Counted from the stretch's first letter, positions 1-8,433 are shown. The stretch is 64,000 nt of DNA from Aquitalea denitrificans (GCF_009856625.1 NZ_CP047241.1:2728001-2792000), one strand, 5' to 3'. Notes: generated by a model from the sequence alone, not told the origin. Program-made: numbers and translations.

Positions 1-1072
1 GGCTGAAGTGGCCAACCTGGGCGATGAACTGAAAGCAGCCGAAGCCGCCTTCGAAGCCGTGCAAGCCAAGCTGGATGCCCTGCTGATGAGTATTCCCAAC
101 CTGCCGAACGAATCCGTTCCGGTGGGCAAGGACGAGAACGACAATGTGGAAGTGCGCCGTGTTGGCGTGCCGCGCCAGTTCGACTTTGAAGTAAAAGACC
201 ATGTCGACATCGGTACCCCGCTGGGCCTGGACTTCGACACCGGCGCCAAGCTGTCCGGTGCCCGCTTCACCGTGCTGAAGGGCGATATTGCCCGCCTGCA
301 CCGTGCGCTGGCGCAGTTCATGCTCAACACCCATACCGGCGAGCATGGCTATACCGAGCACTACACCCCGTACATCGTCAACGACAGCGCCCTGCTTGGC
401 ACCGGCCAGCTGCCGAAATTTGCCGAAGACATGTTCAAGGTGACCAAGGGCGGTGAAGAAGGCACGGTGGACCAGTACCTGATTTCCACCTCGGAAATCA
501 CCCTGACCAATACCGTGAGCAACAGCATCCTGAAAATGGAAGAGCTGCCACTGAAACTGACTGCCCATTCGCCTTGCTTCCGCTCCGAAGCCGGCAGCTA
601 TGGCCGTGATACCCGTGGCATGATCCGCCAGCACCAGTTCGACAAGGTGGAAATGGTGCGCATCGAGCATCCGGACCACTCCTATGCCGCACTGGAAGAA
701 ATGGTTGGCCATGCCGAGAACATCCTGAAGGCACTGGAACTGCCCTACCGCGTGATTACCCTGTGCACTGGCGACATGGGCTTTGGTGCGGCCAAAACCT
801 ACGATATCGAGGTATGGCTGCCGGCACAGAACACCTATCGCGAGATCTCCAGCTGCTCCAACTGTGAAGCCTTCCAGTCGCGCCGCATGCTGGCCCGCTT
901 CAAGGACGAAAACGGCAAGAACCAGCTGGTGCACACCCTGAACGGTTCCGGCCTGGCGGTTGGCCGCACCCTGGTGGCGGTGCTGGAAAACTACCAGAAC
1001 GCCGATGGCAGCGTGACCATTCCGGCCGTGCTGCGCCCCTACTTTGGCGGCAAGGAGCAGATCGGCGGCTGA
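1..1072 (+). CDS. serS: Serine-tRNA ligase, 3' part
   Basis: C-terminal ~355 residues of seryl-tRNA synthetase, the cytoplasmic class II enzyme that charges tRNA-Ser. The reading frame is open back to base 2, so the start and roughly the first 70 residues lie upstream of the window. What remains begins inside the helical tRNA-binding arm, continues with the family landmark IPNLP...VPVGKDENDN, and then holds the catalytic domain with TSEI, the motif 2 region PCFRSEAGSYGRDTRGMIRQHQF and the motif 3 region NGSGLAVGRTLVA. It ends naturally at TGA and is followed by a strong bidirectional terminator shared with the convergent hydratase gene. Identity is secure; only the 5' end is missing because of the window edge. 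Confidence 0.97.
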   Translation, partial: AEVANLGDELKAAEAAFEAVQAKLDALLMSIPNLPNESVPVGKDENDNVEVRRVGVPRQFDFEVKDHVDIGTPLGLDFDTGAKLSGARFTVLKGDIARLHRALAQFMLNTHTGEHGYTEHYTPYIVNDSALLGTGQLPKFAEDMFKVTKGGEEGTVDQYLISTSEITLTNTVSNSILKMEELPLKLTAHSPCFRSEAGSYGRDTRGMIRQHQFDKVEMVRIEHPDHSYAALEEMVGHAENILKALELPYRVITLCTGDMGFGAAKTYDIEVWLPAQNTYREISSCSNCEAFQSRRMLARFKDENGKNQLVHTLNGSGLAVGRTLVAVLENYQNADGSVTIPAVLRPYFGGKEQIGG

Positions 1073-1090
1073 TGCCCTGTGCACACCGCA

Positions 1091-1125
1091 ATGAAAAAGC
1101 CGGGGCTAGCCCCGGCTTTTTCATG
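1091..1125. terminator. Bidirectional terminator between serS and enoyl-CoA hydratase gene
   Basis: Perfect inverted repeat AAAAAGCCGGGGC / GCCCCGGCTTTTT with a two-base TA centre and a run of A before and T after. It sits between two convergent genes and should stop transcription from both sides. Confidence 0.9.
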
Positions 1126-1148
1126 CCTGCCCGAGCACAGCGGCAAGC

Positions 1149-1928
1149 TTAGTCCTCATCGGCCCAGCTTGGTGCACGCTTGCCCAGAAAGGCTGATACG
1201 CCCTCCAGCTGCTCGGCCTCACCAATCAGGGACAACAGGGCTGCACGTTCTTGTTGCAGGTGCTCCTCCAGCGTTGTGCCAACACTGGATTCAATCAGCT
1301 GGCGCGCACGCGCTACCGCCTGCGGGGCCTGATTAGCCACCTTGCCGGCCAGGCTTACCGCCATGATCTTGGCAAAACCCGGATCGACAATTTCCTCCAC
1401 CAGGCCGATTTCATAGGCTTTTTCTGCATTCAGGATTTCACCTCCCAGCAGGATGCGCTTGGCCCAGGACACCCCCACCTTGTCGGCAAGCGTCTTGCTG
1501 CCACCACCTGCCGGCAGCAAACCCACCCTGGTCTCAGGCAAACCCAGCCTGGCACCGCGCTCCACCACCATGTAGTCACACATCAGCGCGCATTCCAGCC
1601 CGCCACCCAATGCATAACCGTTGATGGCCGCTACGGTAACGCCGGAATAATTGCGCAGCGCAGCAAAAGCCGTAGCAAAGGCATCCAGCAAATCTGCCAC
1701 TTCCTGCTTGCTGCCATTGCTGAACAGGTTCAAATCCGCGCCGGCACAGAAGAAGGCGTCGCCCGCTCCGGTAATCACGACGGCACGTACTGCGCTATCA
1801 GCTTGCAGATCGTTCATCAGCGCTGCCAGTTCGCGCAGGCTGGCGATGGTCCACACATTGGCGGGAGGATTATTGATGGTGATGATTGCAGACTGGCCCA
1901 GATGTTCGAGCGTCAAATACTTGGCCAT
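1149..1928 (-). CDS. Enoyl-CoA hydratase/isomerase family protein
   Basis: 259-residue crotonase-family enzyme, expected to act on CoA thioesters in fatty-acid or amino-acid breakdown. The oxyanion-hole and active-site region is intact: CAGADL near residue 61, then GGGLECALMCD, in which the Glu aligns with the first catalytic Glu of crotonase, and LGLPETRVGLLPAGGG, in which the Glu aligns with the second. Having both acids suggests a true hydratase rather than a divergent isomerase. The start at 1928 has GAGGAAAC just upstream. It is a single gene, convergent with serS, and no other beta-oxidation gene is nearby, so the physiological substrate cannot be told. Confidence 0.88.
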   Translation of the reverse strand: MAKYLTLEHLGQSAIITINNPPANVWTIASLRELAALMNDLQADSAVRAVVITGAGDAFFCAGADLNLFSNGSKQEVADLLDAFATAFAALRNYSGVTVAAINGYALGGGLECALMCDYMVVERGARLGLPETRVGLLPAGGGSKTLADKVGVSWAKRILLGGEILNAEKAYEIGLVEEIVDPGFAKIMAVSLAGKVANQAPQAVARARQLIESSVGTTLEEHLQQERAALLSLIGEAEQLEGVSAFLGKRAPSWADED

Positions 1929-2229
1929 GTAGTTTCCTCAGTTTCTCTGTTGGGTCGTTACACATTGCAGCTCCTGCCAGCTTGGCCTTGTTATTCAGGC
2001 CATCCCCGATCACTGACAGGAAAGAATGAGCATTCTCAGGGCAGAGCCCGCCTTTTTCCAGCGCGGATTTCCTTTCCCCCCTACTTTTTTTCTAGCTGTC
2101 CACACACAGTAATGCCAAACAGAATTTAGAAATATTTTACAATTACAATGTCACATTTTGCTTAAAAATCAGGCAAGCCGGCATATTATGCCCTCTGGTA
2201 GAATAGGGATTTAAGCAACAGGTTGTCGC
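1929..2229. other. Divergent intergenic region, no gene seen
   Basis: About 300 bp between the divergently read hydratase and the TauE/UreH-like gene. The half next to 2230 is AT-rich (2110-2220) and should carry that gene's promoter. A TATTAT hexamer lies at 2184-2189, but the candidate -35 TTGCTT at 2158-2163 is 20 bp away, so I do not call a promoter. No conserved RNA or operator is recognisable. Confidence 0.5.
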
Positions 2230-2901
2230 ATGTTAGAAACAGGTTTCTGGGTGATCTTTCTTGCTGGCCTGCTTGGCGGCGGCCATTGCATGGGCATGTG
2301 CGGCGGGATTGTGACCGCACTGACGCTGAATCTGCCTGCCGGTCAGCAACGCTGGCAGATCATGCTGTCCTACAACACCGGACGTATTCTCAGCTATGTG
2401 ATGGCCGGGGTCTTGCTGGGTGGCCTGGCCGAAGCCGGCCTTACTTTGCTTAGCGCAAGACCGGCACAACTGGCTCTGCTGGTAGTAGCCAATCTGATGC
2501 TGATTGCCATGGGCCTGTACCTGGCCGGATTCTCCACTGCCATCATCTCCCTGGAAAAACTGGGGCGACCTGTGTGGGCAAGGCTGCAACCTCTGCTGTC
2601 GCGGCTGCTGCCCATCCGCCGTCCGCGGACAGCACTACTGGCAGGCATGCTATGGGGCTGGCTGCCCTGCGGACTGGTATACAGTGCCACGCTGTCGGCC
2701 CTGGCCAGCGGCAAGGCACTGCAAGGCGGCCTGCTGATGCTGGCCTTCGGCTTGGGCACGCTGCCCAATTTGTTGCTGATGGGGGTGTTTGCCGACACGC
2801 TGCGCCAGTTTATCCAGCAAAAGCCGGTACGGCTGCTGGCGGGCCTGCTGGTTGCCGGCATGGGGCTGGCCCGGCTGCTGTTGCTGGCATCCAGCCACTA
2901 A
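2230..2901 (+). CDS. Sulfite exporter TauE/SafE-like (UreH-type) membrane protein
   Basis: 223-residue polytopic inner-membrane protein with about six hydrophobic helices. The N-terminal signature GGGHCMGMCGGI (residues ~16-27) is typical of the COG2836 UreH/TauE-like family. Members often lie beside cytochrome oxidase maturation or metal-handling genes and are suspected of moving copper or other metals; the substrate is not established. A second family-like segment, GMLWGWLPCGLVYSA, follows in the middle. The Cys residues in both motifs could bind metal. It is monocistronic here, followed by a hairpin, with a zinc-uptake operon convergent on it. The start at 2230 is preceded by a weak ACAGG element. 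Confidence 0.75.
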   Translation: MLETGFWVIFLAGLLGGGHCMGMCGGIVTALTLNLPAGQQRWQIMLSYNTGRILSYVMAGVLLGGLAEAGLTLLSARPAQLALLVVANLMLIAMGLYLAGFSTAIISLEKLGRPVWARLQPLLSRLLPIRRPRTALLAGMLWGWLPCGLVYSATLSALASGKALQGGLLMLAFGLGTLPNLLLMGVFADTLRQFIQQKPVRLLAGLLVAGMGLARLLLLASSH

Positions 2902-2933
2902 AAAAGCCGCCCCGGCAGGAGCAGGCGGCTTTC
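2902..2933. terminator. Terminator between TauE-like gene and znuA
   Basis: Inverted repeat AAAGCCGCC (2903-2911) / GGCGGCTTT (2924-2932), with A residues before it. It lies between the convergent ends of the two genes and probably serves both. Confidence 0.75.
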
Positions 2934-2960
2934 AGACTCTGGCTGTGCCAACAAAGGTCT

Positions 2961-3848
2961 TCAGCGCAGCGACTGCAAAACGGTTTCCACATTGTAATGG
3001 AATAGCTTCAGGTAGCTGGCGGCTGGGCCATTGGGCTTGGACAGGGCATCGGCATACAGTTCGCCGCCAATCTTTACCTTGGCTTCGCGGGTAAGCTGTT
3101 CCATCAGGCGCTTGTCGGTCATGTTTTCCATGAACACCGCGCTCACCTTTTCCTGCCGTACCTGCTTCACCAACTGCGCCACCCCCTTGGCCGAGGCTTC
3201 TGCCTCGGTGCTTACGCCCTGGATGGCCAGCATCCTGATGCCATAACGCTCGCCAAAATAACCGAAGGCATCGTGCGAGGTCAGCATCTTGCGTTTGGCT
3301 ACTGGAATGGCAGCAAACTGCTTGGCGGCCCAGTCATCTTCCTGCTTGAGCCGGGCGGAAAAATCGGCAGCACGGCGATTGTACTCATCCTTGCCTTGCG
3401 GGTCGGCCTTGATCAGTCCGGCGGTGATATTGCGGATATACACCTGCACCCGTTGCGGATCATGCCAGGCATGCGGGTCCACCACATCGTGACCATGACC
3501 CTCACCTTCCTCTGCCGGCGCCATGCGCGTCTTGATGCCCTTACCCGCCTCCACCATCACCCCCTTGTAGCCGGAGGCCTTGGTCAGACGGCCCATCCAG
3601 CCTTCCAGACCCAGACCGTTGGTGACAAACAGGCGAGAAGCCGACAGGCGCTTCACATCAGCCGGGGCCGGCTGAAACACATGGGCATCCTGATCAGGAC
3701 CGACCAGCGACACCACGTCCACCCGGTCGCCACCGATTTCACGGGTCATGTCACCCACAATGCTGAAACTGGCCACCACCGGCAATTTGGCTGCCATGGC
3801 CGTGATCGGCAAACTCAGCAACAGCAGGCTCAACAGACGCTTTTTCAT
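2961..3848 (-). CDS. znuA: Zinc ABC transporter substrate-binding protein ZnuA
   Basis: 295-residue periplasmic metal-binding protein of cluster A-I. The signal peptide MKKRLLSLLLLSLPITAMAA should be cleaved near residue 20. Metal ligands expected for ZnuA/TroA are visible: His in DQDAHVFQP (~residue 57), His in DPHAWHDP, His in TSHDAFGYFG and Asp in GELYADALS. A short acidic/His stretch (EEGEGHGHD, ~residues 131-139) sits where ZnuA proteins carry a His-rich loop, which favours zinc over manganese. It is the last gene of the zur operon, 9 bp after znuB, so repression by Zur is expected. Confidence 0.92.
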   Translation of the reverse strand: MKKRLLSLLLLSLPITAMAAKLPVVASFSIVGDMTREIGGDRVDVVSLVGPDQDAHVFQPAPADVKRLSASRLFVTNGLGLEGWMGRLTKASGYKGVMVEAGKGIKTRMAPAEEGEGHGHDVVDPHAWHDPQRVQVYIRNITAGLIKADPQGKDEYNRRAADFSARLKQEDDWAAKQFAAIPVAKRKMLTSHDAFGYFGERYGIRMLAIQGVSTEAEASAKGVAQLVKQVRQEKVSAVFMENMTDKRLMEQLTREAKVKIGGELYADALSKPNGPAASYLKLFHYNVETVLQSLR

Positions 3849-3857
3849 GCCTTCTCC

Positions 3858-4733
3858 TCAGGATTCAAAATGCCGCGCACGGATATAGCGCGGCAAGGCA
3901 CCGCCCGCCGGAGCGAACAGCAGCGAAAACAGGTAGAACAGGCCGGCCACCAGGATGATGGCGGGGCCGGAGGGCAGCTCAAAGTGATAGGACAGCAAGA
4001 GGCCAGCCAGCCCGCTGCCAAAGGCCACACTCACCGCCATCACCAGCATGCCTTCCACGGTTTCCGACCACAGGCGGGCGGTAATGGCCGGCAGCATCAT
4101 CAGGCCCACGGCCATCAGCGTACCCAGCGCCTGAAAGCCGGACACCAGGTTCAGCACCACCAGCATCAGGAAAGCCATATGCCACAGCCCACCACGGGCA
4201 CCAACCGAACGCAGGAACACCGGGTCCAGGCTTTCCAGCAACATCGGGCGATAGATGAAGGCCAGGGTAATCAGCGTGACCGACGCCACACCGCCCACCA
4301 GATACAGCGCAGCATCGTCCACCGCCAGTACCGAGCCAAACAGGATGTGCATCAGGTCGACATTGCTGCCGCTCTTGGACACCAGCAGCACGCCAATGGC
4401 CAGCGACAACAAATAAAAGGCCGCAAAGCTGGCGTCTTCCTTGATGCCTGAAAAACGCGTGGCCAGACCCGCCAGCACCGCCACCAGCACCCCGGCGACA
4501 AAACCGCCCAGGCTCATCGCCGGCAAGCTGAGGCCGGCCAGCATGAAGCCCACCGCCGCACCGGGCAGCACGGCGTGGCTCATGGCATCACCCATCAGGC
4601 TCATGCGGCGCATGACCAGAAACAGGCCGATGGGGCCGCTGCCCAGCGACAGCGCCAAGCAACCGGCCAGCGCCCGGCGCATGAAGGCAAAGTCCACAAA
4701 GGGAGCGATCAGTAAATCGTATAGGTGTTGCAT
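3858..4733 (-). CDS. znuB: Zinc ABC transporter permease ZnuB
   Basis: 291-residue inner-membrane permease of the ABC-3 family with about eight to nine hydrophobic helices. It should form the zinc channel with ZnuC and receive metal from ZnuA. Its start codon shares one base with the znuC stop (TGATG), which implies translational coupling. The family landmarks GDAMSHAVLPG near residue 50 and TLMAVGLMMLPAITA near residue 205 are present. Its place between znuC and znuA under a Zur box makes zinc the probable substrate. Confidence 0.92.
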   Translation of the reverse strand: MQHLYDLLIAPFVDFAFMRRALAGCLALSLGSGPIGLFLVMRRMSLMGDAMSHAVLPGAAVGFMLAGLSLPAMSLGGFVAGVLVAVLAGLATRFSGIKEDASFAAFYLLSLAIGVLLVSKSGSNVDLMHILFGSVLAVDDAALYLVGGVASVTLITLAFIYRPMLLESLDPVFLRSVGARGGLWHMAFLMLVVLNLVSGFQALGTLMAVGLMMLPAITARLWSETVEGMLVMAVSVAFGSGLAGLLLSYHFELPSGPAIILVAGLFYLFSLLFAPAGGALPRYIRARHFES

Positions 4734-5476
4734 CAGGCATTGATCCCGTCAACCTGACACACCGCGGCGCGGTCCTGCCAGTGGGCGGCGGTTTCCACCG
4801 CCCGTTTCAGATTGGCATCCGTCAGCACCTGCTCGGTGCGTCCCCAGGCCACCACCTCCCGCGCCAACAGCAGGGTATGCGGGAAATAGGCGCGCACCTG
4901 CTCGTAATCGTGCAGCACGGCGATGATGGTGCGGCCCTCTTCCTTCCAGCGCCGTACCAGTTCCAGCAGGTCGAAGGTGGTTTTGGCATCCATGGCGGTA
5001 AACGGCTCGTCCAGCAGGATCAGCCGGGCATCCTGCAACAGGATGCGAGCAAACAGCACCCGCTGGAATTGACCGCTGGACAAGGCCGAAATGGAACGCG
5101 GGGCAAAGTCGGCCAGGCCCACCTGCTCCAGTGCATCCATTGCCTGGCCAAGGCCGGCGCGGCCGACCATGCCAAACGGACCAGTGCGATGCCACAGACC
5201 GGTGGCAACCAGATCCAGCACGCTGACCGGCAGCGAGCGGTCGATCTCGGATTGCTGTGGCAAGTAGGCAATGTCCTGGCGGGCAAAGCCGTCCAGCCGA
5301 GCCTGACCGGAATCGGGCTTGAGCGCGCCTATCATGGCCTTGAGCAAGGTGCTCTTGCCCGCACCATTGGGGCCGAAGATGGCGGTGGCGTCCCCACTGG
5401 CAAAGCTGCCGCTGACGTGATGCACCGCCGGATGACGCTGATAGGACACGGTGAGGTTATCCAGTTCGACCTTCAT
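4733..5476 (-). CDS. znuC: Zinc ABC transporter ATP-binding protein ZnuC
   Basis: 247-residue ABC ATPase that powers zinc import. It has Walker A (GPNGAGKST), the Q-loop YLPQQSEID, the signature-like ALSSGQFQR, Walker B (LILLDEPF) and the switch His in VLHDY. An upstream in-frame start at 5512 would add 12 residues, but the ATG at 5476 overlaps the TGA of the preceding small gene as ATGA and has GGAGG inside that gene's end, so 5476 is chosen. It is coupled at both ends to neighbours in the zur operon. Confidence 0.92.
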   Translation of the reverse strand: MKVELDNLTVSYQRHPAVHHVSGSFASGDATAIFGPNGAGKSTLLKAMIGALKPDSGQARLDGFARQDIAYLPQQSEIDRSLPVSVLDLVATGLWHRTGPFGMVGRAGLGQAMDALEQVGLADFAPRSISALSSGQFQRVLFARILLQDARLILLDEPFTAMDAKTTFDLLELVRRWKEEGRTIIAVLHDYEQVRAYFPHTLLLAREVVAWGRTEQVLTDANLKRAVETAAHWQDRAAVCQVDGINA

Positions 5477-5685
5477 GCCACCTCCTGCAATGCCCACAGC
5501 ACCACGCCCCACAGCAAAGCCAGCAGCAGCAGGGCCAGCACCAGCCGCTGCCAGGCAGACATCGCCAGCAGGCTGACCGGTGGGCGCAGATTGGCCGCAG
5601 TCAGATGCTGATGCGGCGCGGCCGCGTGATCATGGCCATGTGAATGCGCATGCTGATCACCAGACGAAGAATGTTGATGTTTCAT
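5473..5685 (-). CDS. Small His-rich N-terminus, single-TM protein in the zinc operon
   Basis: 70-residue protein with two parts. A hydrophilic N-terminus has about nine His in the first 27 residues (HQHSSSGDQHAHSHGHDH...HQH). One hydrophobic helix follows at about residues 46-66. It lies between the COG0523 GTPase and znuC, and its stop overlaps the znuC start as ATGA, so it is almost certainly translated. The His cluster predicts zinc binding at the membrane face. It could buffer zinc, help the permease, or pass metal to the GTPase. I recognise no named family. Function is inference from composition and context. Confidence 0.8.
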   Translation of the reverse strand: MKHQHSSSGDQHAHSHGHDHAAAPHQHLTAANLRPPVSLLAMSAWQRLVLALLLLALLWGVVLWALQEVA

Positions 5686-5693
5686 GTATTTGC

Positions 5694-6611
5694 TTACTCA
5701 AAGCAGGCTTGCAGGGCAGCCTCTATCGCGGCGTTATCCAGTGCCGGGGCAATCAGCTCGAAACGGCTGTCACGCCGCCAGGACACCTGGCTGGCACCCC
5801 ACTGGCCTTCGGCCCAGTTCAGCCATACCCAGCTATCCAGCACCTTGAACACGCCCTTGGCGCGTACCAGTCCGGGCAGCAGCTTGGGCAGATCGTCAAA
5901 AAAGTCGGTGAGTTTTTCGCCGCTGAAGGACTGCTCCGGCGGGAAGGTCCAGCCGGCGGAATCCCAGCCATTGCCGCTCTCCGCCGGAATGGCCGGACGG
6001 TAGCGTGGCTTGATGGTGACGGCGGCATCCAGCCACTGCACATTCACCAGGCCGTCACGCACCTCGGCGATGACTGACTTGGGCGGAAACAGCTTGCCGG
6101 CCTGCACGCGGAAGGCGTCCATGGTTTCCACATCGGCCATATCGGTCTTGTTGGCCACCAGTACATCGGCAATGGCCACCTGATCACGGTACAGCGGTTG
6201 GCGCAGATAATCCGGGCTGACGAACTGGCGCGGGTCCACCAGGGTCAGCACGGCACCCACTTCCAGTGCGTCGCCCAAGGGCTTGGCACGCAGCTCGTCA
6301 ATCACCCCGGCAGCATGGGCCAGGCCACTGGCCTCGATCAGCAGACGGTCCGGGCGCTCGCGCCGCAGCAGGGTGGCCACGGTGGCGGTCATCTGCGGGC
6401 CGGCCACGCAGCACAGGCAGCCACCGGCGATTTCCGCTACCGGCAGGTCGTCGTTCATCAACGCGGCACCGTCGATGCCCACTTCGCCGAACTCATTGAC
6501 AATGACTGCCCATTTTTCACTGGCCGGGCGGGTGGCAATCAGATGGCGCAATGCCGTGGTCTTGCCCACGCCCAAAAAGCCGGTAAACAGATTGACGATG
6601 GTTTTTTTCAT
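5694..6611 (-). CDS. COG0523 (CobW/ZNG1-type) GTP-binding metallochaperone
   Basis: 305-residue G3E-family P-loop GTPase. Walker A is GFLGVGKTT near residue 12. The metal-binding CxCC motif appears as GGCLCC near residue 62, and the guanine-specificity motif as NKTD. The CobW C-terminal domain follows with WVWLNW. Members in zinc operons act as metallochaperones that deliver zinc to client proteins during scarcity. Earlier in-frame starts exist, but the ATG at 6611 overlaps the zur stop as ATGA and is preferred. Position directly after zur and before znuCBA strongly supports a role in zinc limitation. Confidence 0.88.
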   Translation of the reverse strand: MKKTIVNLFTGFLGVGKTTALRHLIATRPASEKWAVIVNEFGEVGIDGAALMNDDLPVAEIAGGCLCCVAGPQMTATVATLLRRERPDRLLIEASGLAHAAGVIDELRAKPLGDALEVGAVLTLVDPRQFVSPDYLRQPLYRDQVAIADVLVANKTDMADVETMDAFRVQAGKLFPPKSVIAEVRDGLVNVQWLDAAVTIKPRYRPAIPAESGNGWDSAGWTFPPEQSFSGEKLTDFFDDLPKLLPGLVRAKGVFKVLDSWVWLNWAEGQWGASQVSWRRDSRFELIAPALDNAAIEAALQACFE

Positions 6612-7042
6612 ACGCGACATGCCTTGCAAAGTCCGGTCAGCATCAGGTTCTGGCTACTCAGGGAGAAGTCGGCGGCCGCAGCCACATCACGCAGGCCGGC
6701 CAGTGCCGCCATCACGTCGACTTCCTGCACCTTGCCGCAGGTTTCACACACCAGAATCATGCTTTCGTGCTGACACTCGAAATGGTCACAAACAATAAAG
6801 CCGTTCAGTGCATCAACCCGATGCAGCAAACCCTGCTCTACCAAAAAATCCAGCGCGCGATACACCGTAGGCGGTGCCGCGATGCCGCGCTCTTTTTGCA
6901 GATCGGCCAACACCTGGTAAGCCTTGACCACACCCTGGTGGCGCAGCACCAGCTCCAGCACCTGCTTGCGCAGGGCCGTCAGCTTGCAGCCGCGCCGCTC
7001 GCAGTGCGCCTCGGCCGCCTGCAAATAATGATTGCTGTCCAT
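6608..7042 (-). CDS. zur: Fur-family zinc uptake regulator Zur
   Basis: 144-residue winged-helix metalloregulator. The N-terminal DNA-binding half includes KLTALRKQVLELVL and the recognition region PPTVYRALDFL. The C-terminal half carries two CxxC pairs (CETC near residue 99 and CKAC at the end) for the structural zinc, plus a His/Glu cluster (CDHFECQHES) for the sensing site. Being first gene of a znu operon, and having a Zur-like rather than Fur-like box upstream, it is called Zur. It probably represses its own operon when zinc is ample. Confidence 0.9.
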   Translation of the reverse strand: MDSNHYLQAAEAHCERRGCKLTALRKQVLELVLRHQGVVKAYQVLADLQKERGIAAPPTVYRALDFLVEQGLLHRVDALNGFIVCDHFECQHESMILVCETCGKVQEVDVMAALAGLRDVAAAADFSLSSQNLMLTGLCKACRV

Positions 7043-7063
7043 AGACTGCTCCTGTCAGATGAA

Positions 7064-7087
7064 GTGAATGTTACTGTATAACATCAC
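7064..7087. promoter_or_regulatory. Zur box upstream of zur operon
   Basis: TGTTACTGTATAACA at 7069-7083 is a near match to the Zur-box core known from enterobacteria (TGTTATANTATAACA, two mismatches). Inverted arms ATGTTA/TAACAT sit inside a wider GTGA...TCAC frame. It lies 22-45 bp before the zur start, so autoregulation of the whole operon is expected. It is also about 105 bp upstream of the divergent cytochrome c gene. Confidence 0.85.
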
Positions 7088-7189
7088 ACTAACACAACCA
7101 TTAACACTCAATGGGTATTGGCTGTCATCCATCCGTGCTAGCCTGCGTTATCCCCTGTAAGCAGACTGCAACCATCTGAAGGAGACTTC

Positions 7190-7630
7190 ATGAAAACCAC
7201 CCTCATGCTCAGCCTTTGCGCCCTGCTGGCCAGCCCGGCCTTTGCCGCCGACGATCCGGTCACGGCACGCCAGGCGATTTTCAAGCAGTTCAAGAAAGAC
7301 GCCGCCGCCATGGGCAAGCTGGTGAAAGCCGATAACTTCAGCAAGGACGAATTCAGCAAGCTGGCCATGCATCTGGACGCCATTGCCCAGCAGCCGTGGC
7401 AGCACTTCCCGGCCGGCACCGCCAGCGGCAAGACCAGCCACGAAACCGATGCCAAAGCGGAAATCTGGAGCAAATCCGCCGACTGGAACAAGGCCGTCGA
7501 TAACTTCAAGACAGAAACCGGCAAGCTGAAGCAAGTGGCAGCCAACGGCGATACAGCCAGCATCAAGAACCAGTTTGGCGCGGTGCAGAAATCCTGTAAA
7601 AGCTGTCACGACGCCTTCCGCAAAGACTGA
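7190..7630 (+). CDS. Class II cytochrome c (c556-type), first paralogue
   Basis: 146-residue periplasmic cytochrome. The signal peptide ends at AFA/A near residue 19. A four-helix-bundle body follows, with the single haem-binding motif CKSCH close to the C-terminus (~residues 137-141), the layout of cytochrome c'/c556. The ligand Met of c556 proteins is probably in AAAMGKLV near residue 40. GGAG sits before the ATG. The next gene encodes a clear paralogue, and a membrane cytochrome b561 lies convergently beyond it, which suggests an electron-transfer set. The redox partner is not determined. Confidence 0.88.
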   Translation: MKTTLMLSLCALLASPAFAADDPVTARQAIFKQFKKDAAAMGKLVKADNFSKDEFSKLAMHLDAIAQQPWQHFPAGTASGKTSHETDAKAEIWSKSADWNKAVDNFKTETGKLKQVAANGDTASIKNQFGAVQKSCKSCHDAFRKD

Positions 7631-7726
7631 TAGAATTTTTGATTACCCTGAAGAAGCTCATGATTTTTGCTGAACTTCTTCCGGGAAACCTCCTCACACC
7701 CCACAGCCAACACACCGTAGCCGCTT

Positions 7727-8164
7727 ATGAAACAGACCATCACCGCCCTGCTGCTTGCAGCACTGGCCATTCCCGCCGCCATGGCCGACTCCCCGGCAGA
7801 CATCCGTACCCAGAGCTTCAAGAAAATCCTGCGCGCCTTCGAGCCGATGGGCATGGTGGTGCGTGAGCGCGACCCGTACAACAAGGCCAAATTCATTGCC
7901 ATGGCAGACGGCCTGAAGCAGATTGCCGCCGAACCGTTCAACCATTTCCCTGCGGGCAGCATTGACGGCAAGAGCCGCGCCAAACCGGAAATCTGGAGCC
8001 AGCCGGCCAAGTTCCAGGCTGCGCGCGACACCTTCCTCAAGTCGGTGAATGACCTGGACAACACCGCCCACAATGGCGACCTGGCCAGCATCAAGAAGAG
8101 CTACGGCGTGGTGGCACAAAGCTGCAAGGCCTGTCATGACAGCTTCCGCGGCCCGGAAAAATGA
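7727..8164 (+). CDS. Class II cytochrome c (c556-type), second paralogue
   Basis: 145-residue periplasmic cytochrome with signal peptide MKQTITALLLAALAIPAAMA and C-terminal haem motif CKACH. It shares its architecture and several blocks with the preceding gene (HFPAGS, PEIWS, NGDLASIKK, QSCKACHDSFR), so the pair arose by tandem duplication. The candidate axial Met is in FEPMGMVV. The ribosome site is weak, and the ~100 bp gap to the first paralogue leaves it open whether the genes are co-transcribed. A strong terminator follows. Confidence 0.88.
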   Translation: MKQTITALLLAALAIPAAMADSPADIRTQSFKKILRAFEPMGMVVRERDPYNKAKFIAMADGLKQIAAEPFNHFPAGSIDGKSRAKPEIWSQPAKFQAARDTFLKSVNDLDNTAHNGDLASIKKSYGVVAQSCKACHDSFRGPEK

Positions 8165-8181
8165 TCTGCACACGGCAGAAA

Positions 8182-8215
8182 ACAGAAAAGCCCTGGTAAC
8201 TCAGGGCTTTTCTGT
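8182..8215. terminator. Terminator after cytochrome c556 pair
   Basis: Perfect 14-bp inverted repeat ACAGAAAAGCCCTG (8182-8195) / CAGGGCTTTTCTGT (8202-8215) with a six-base loop, directly after the second cytochrome gene. Confidence 0.9.
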
Positions 8216-8381
8216 TTATTGACAAACCACTCTCGCGTTCTGAAAAGAAAACGAGACTCCCTTGCAGGGCAAGGGCGGGGGATTGGGAATGGATGAGAAG
8301 GCTGCGGAATCTATCACTTAGTCGGAAGGCCCGGCTTTGCCGGGTCCAGTACAATCGCACCAGATTACCTTATCAGCAGCC

Positions 8382-8413
8382 TGAAAAGCCCTGAATCATC
8401 AGGGCTTTTTCAT
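8382..8413. terminator. Terminator after cytochrome b561 gene
   Basis: Inverted repeat GAAAAGCCCTGA / TCAGGGCTTTTTC, 20 bp downstream of the minus-strand cytochrome b gene. It has A/T runs on both sides and resembles the hairpin at 8182-8215. No gene lies in the ~270 bp between the two convergent genes. Confidence 0.85.
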
Positions 8414-8433
8414 TGTGGCTGCCGGTATTAGGA

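Noticed and set aside
3273..4451. 392-residue plus-strand frame opposite znuA/znuB
   Set aside because: It is His/Gln-rich, overlaps two certain genes and has no ribosome site.
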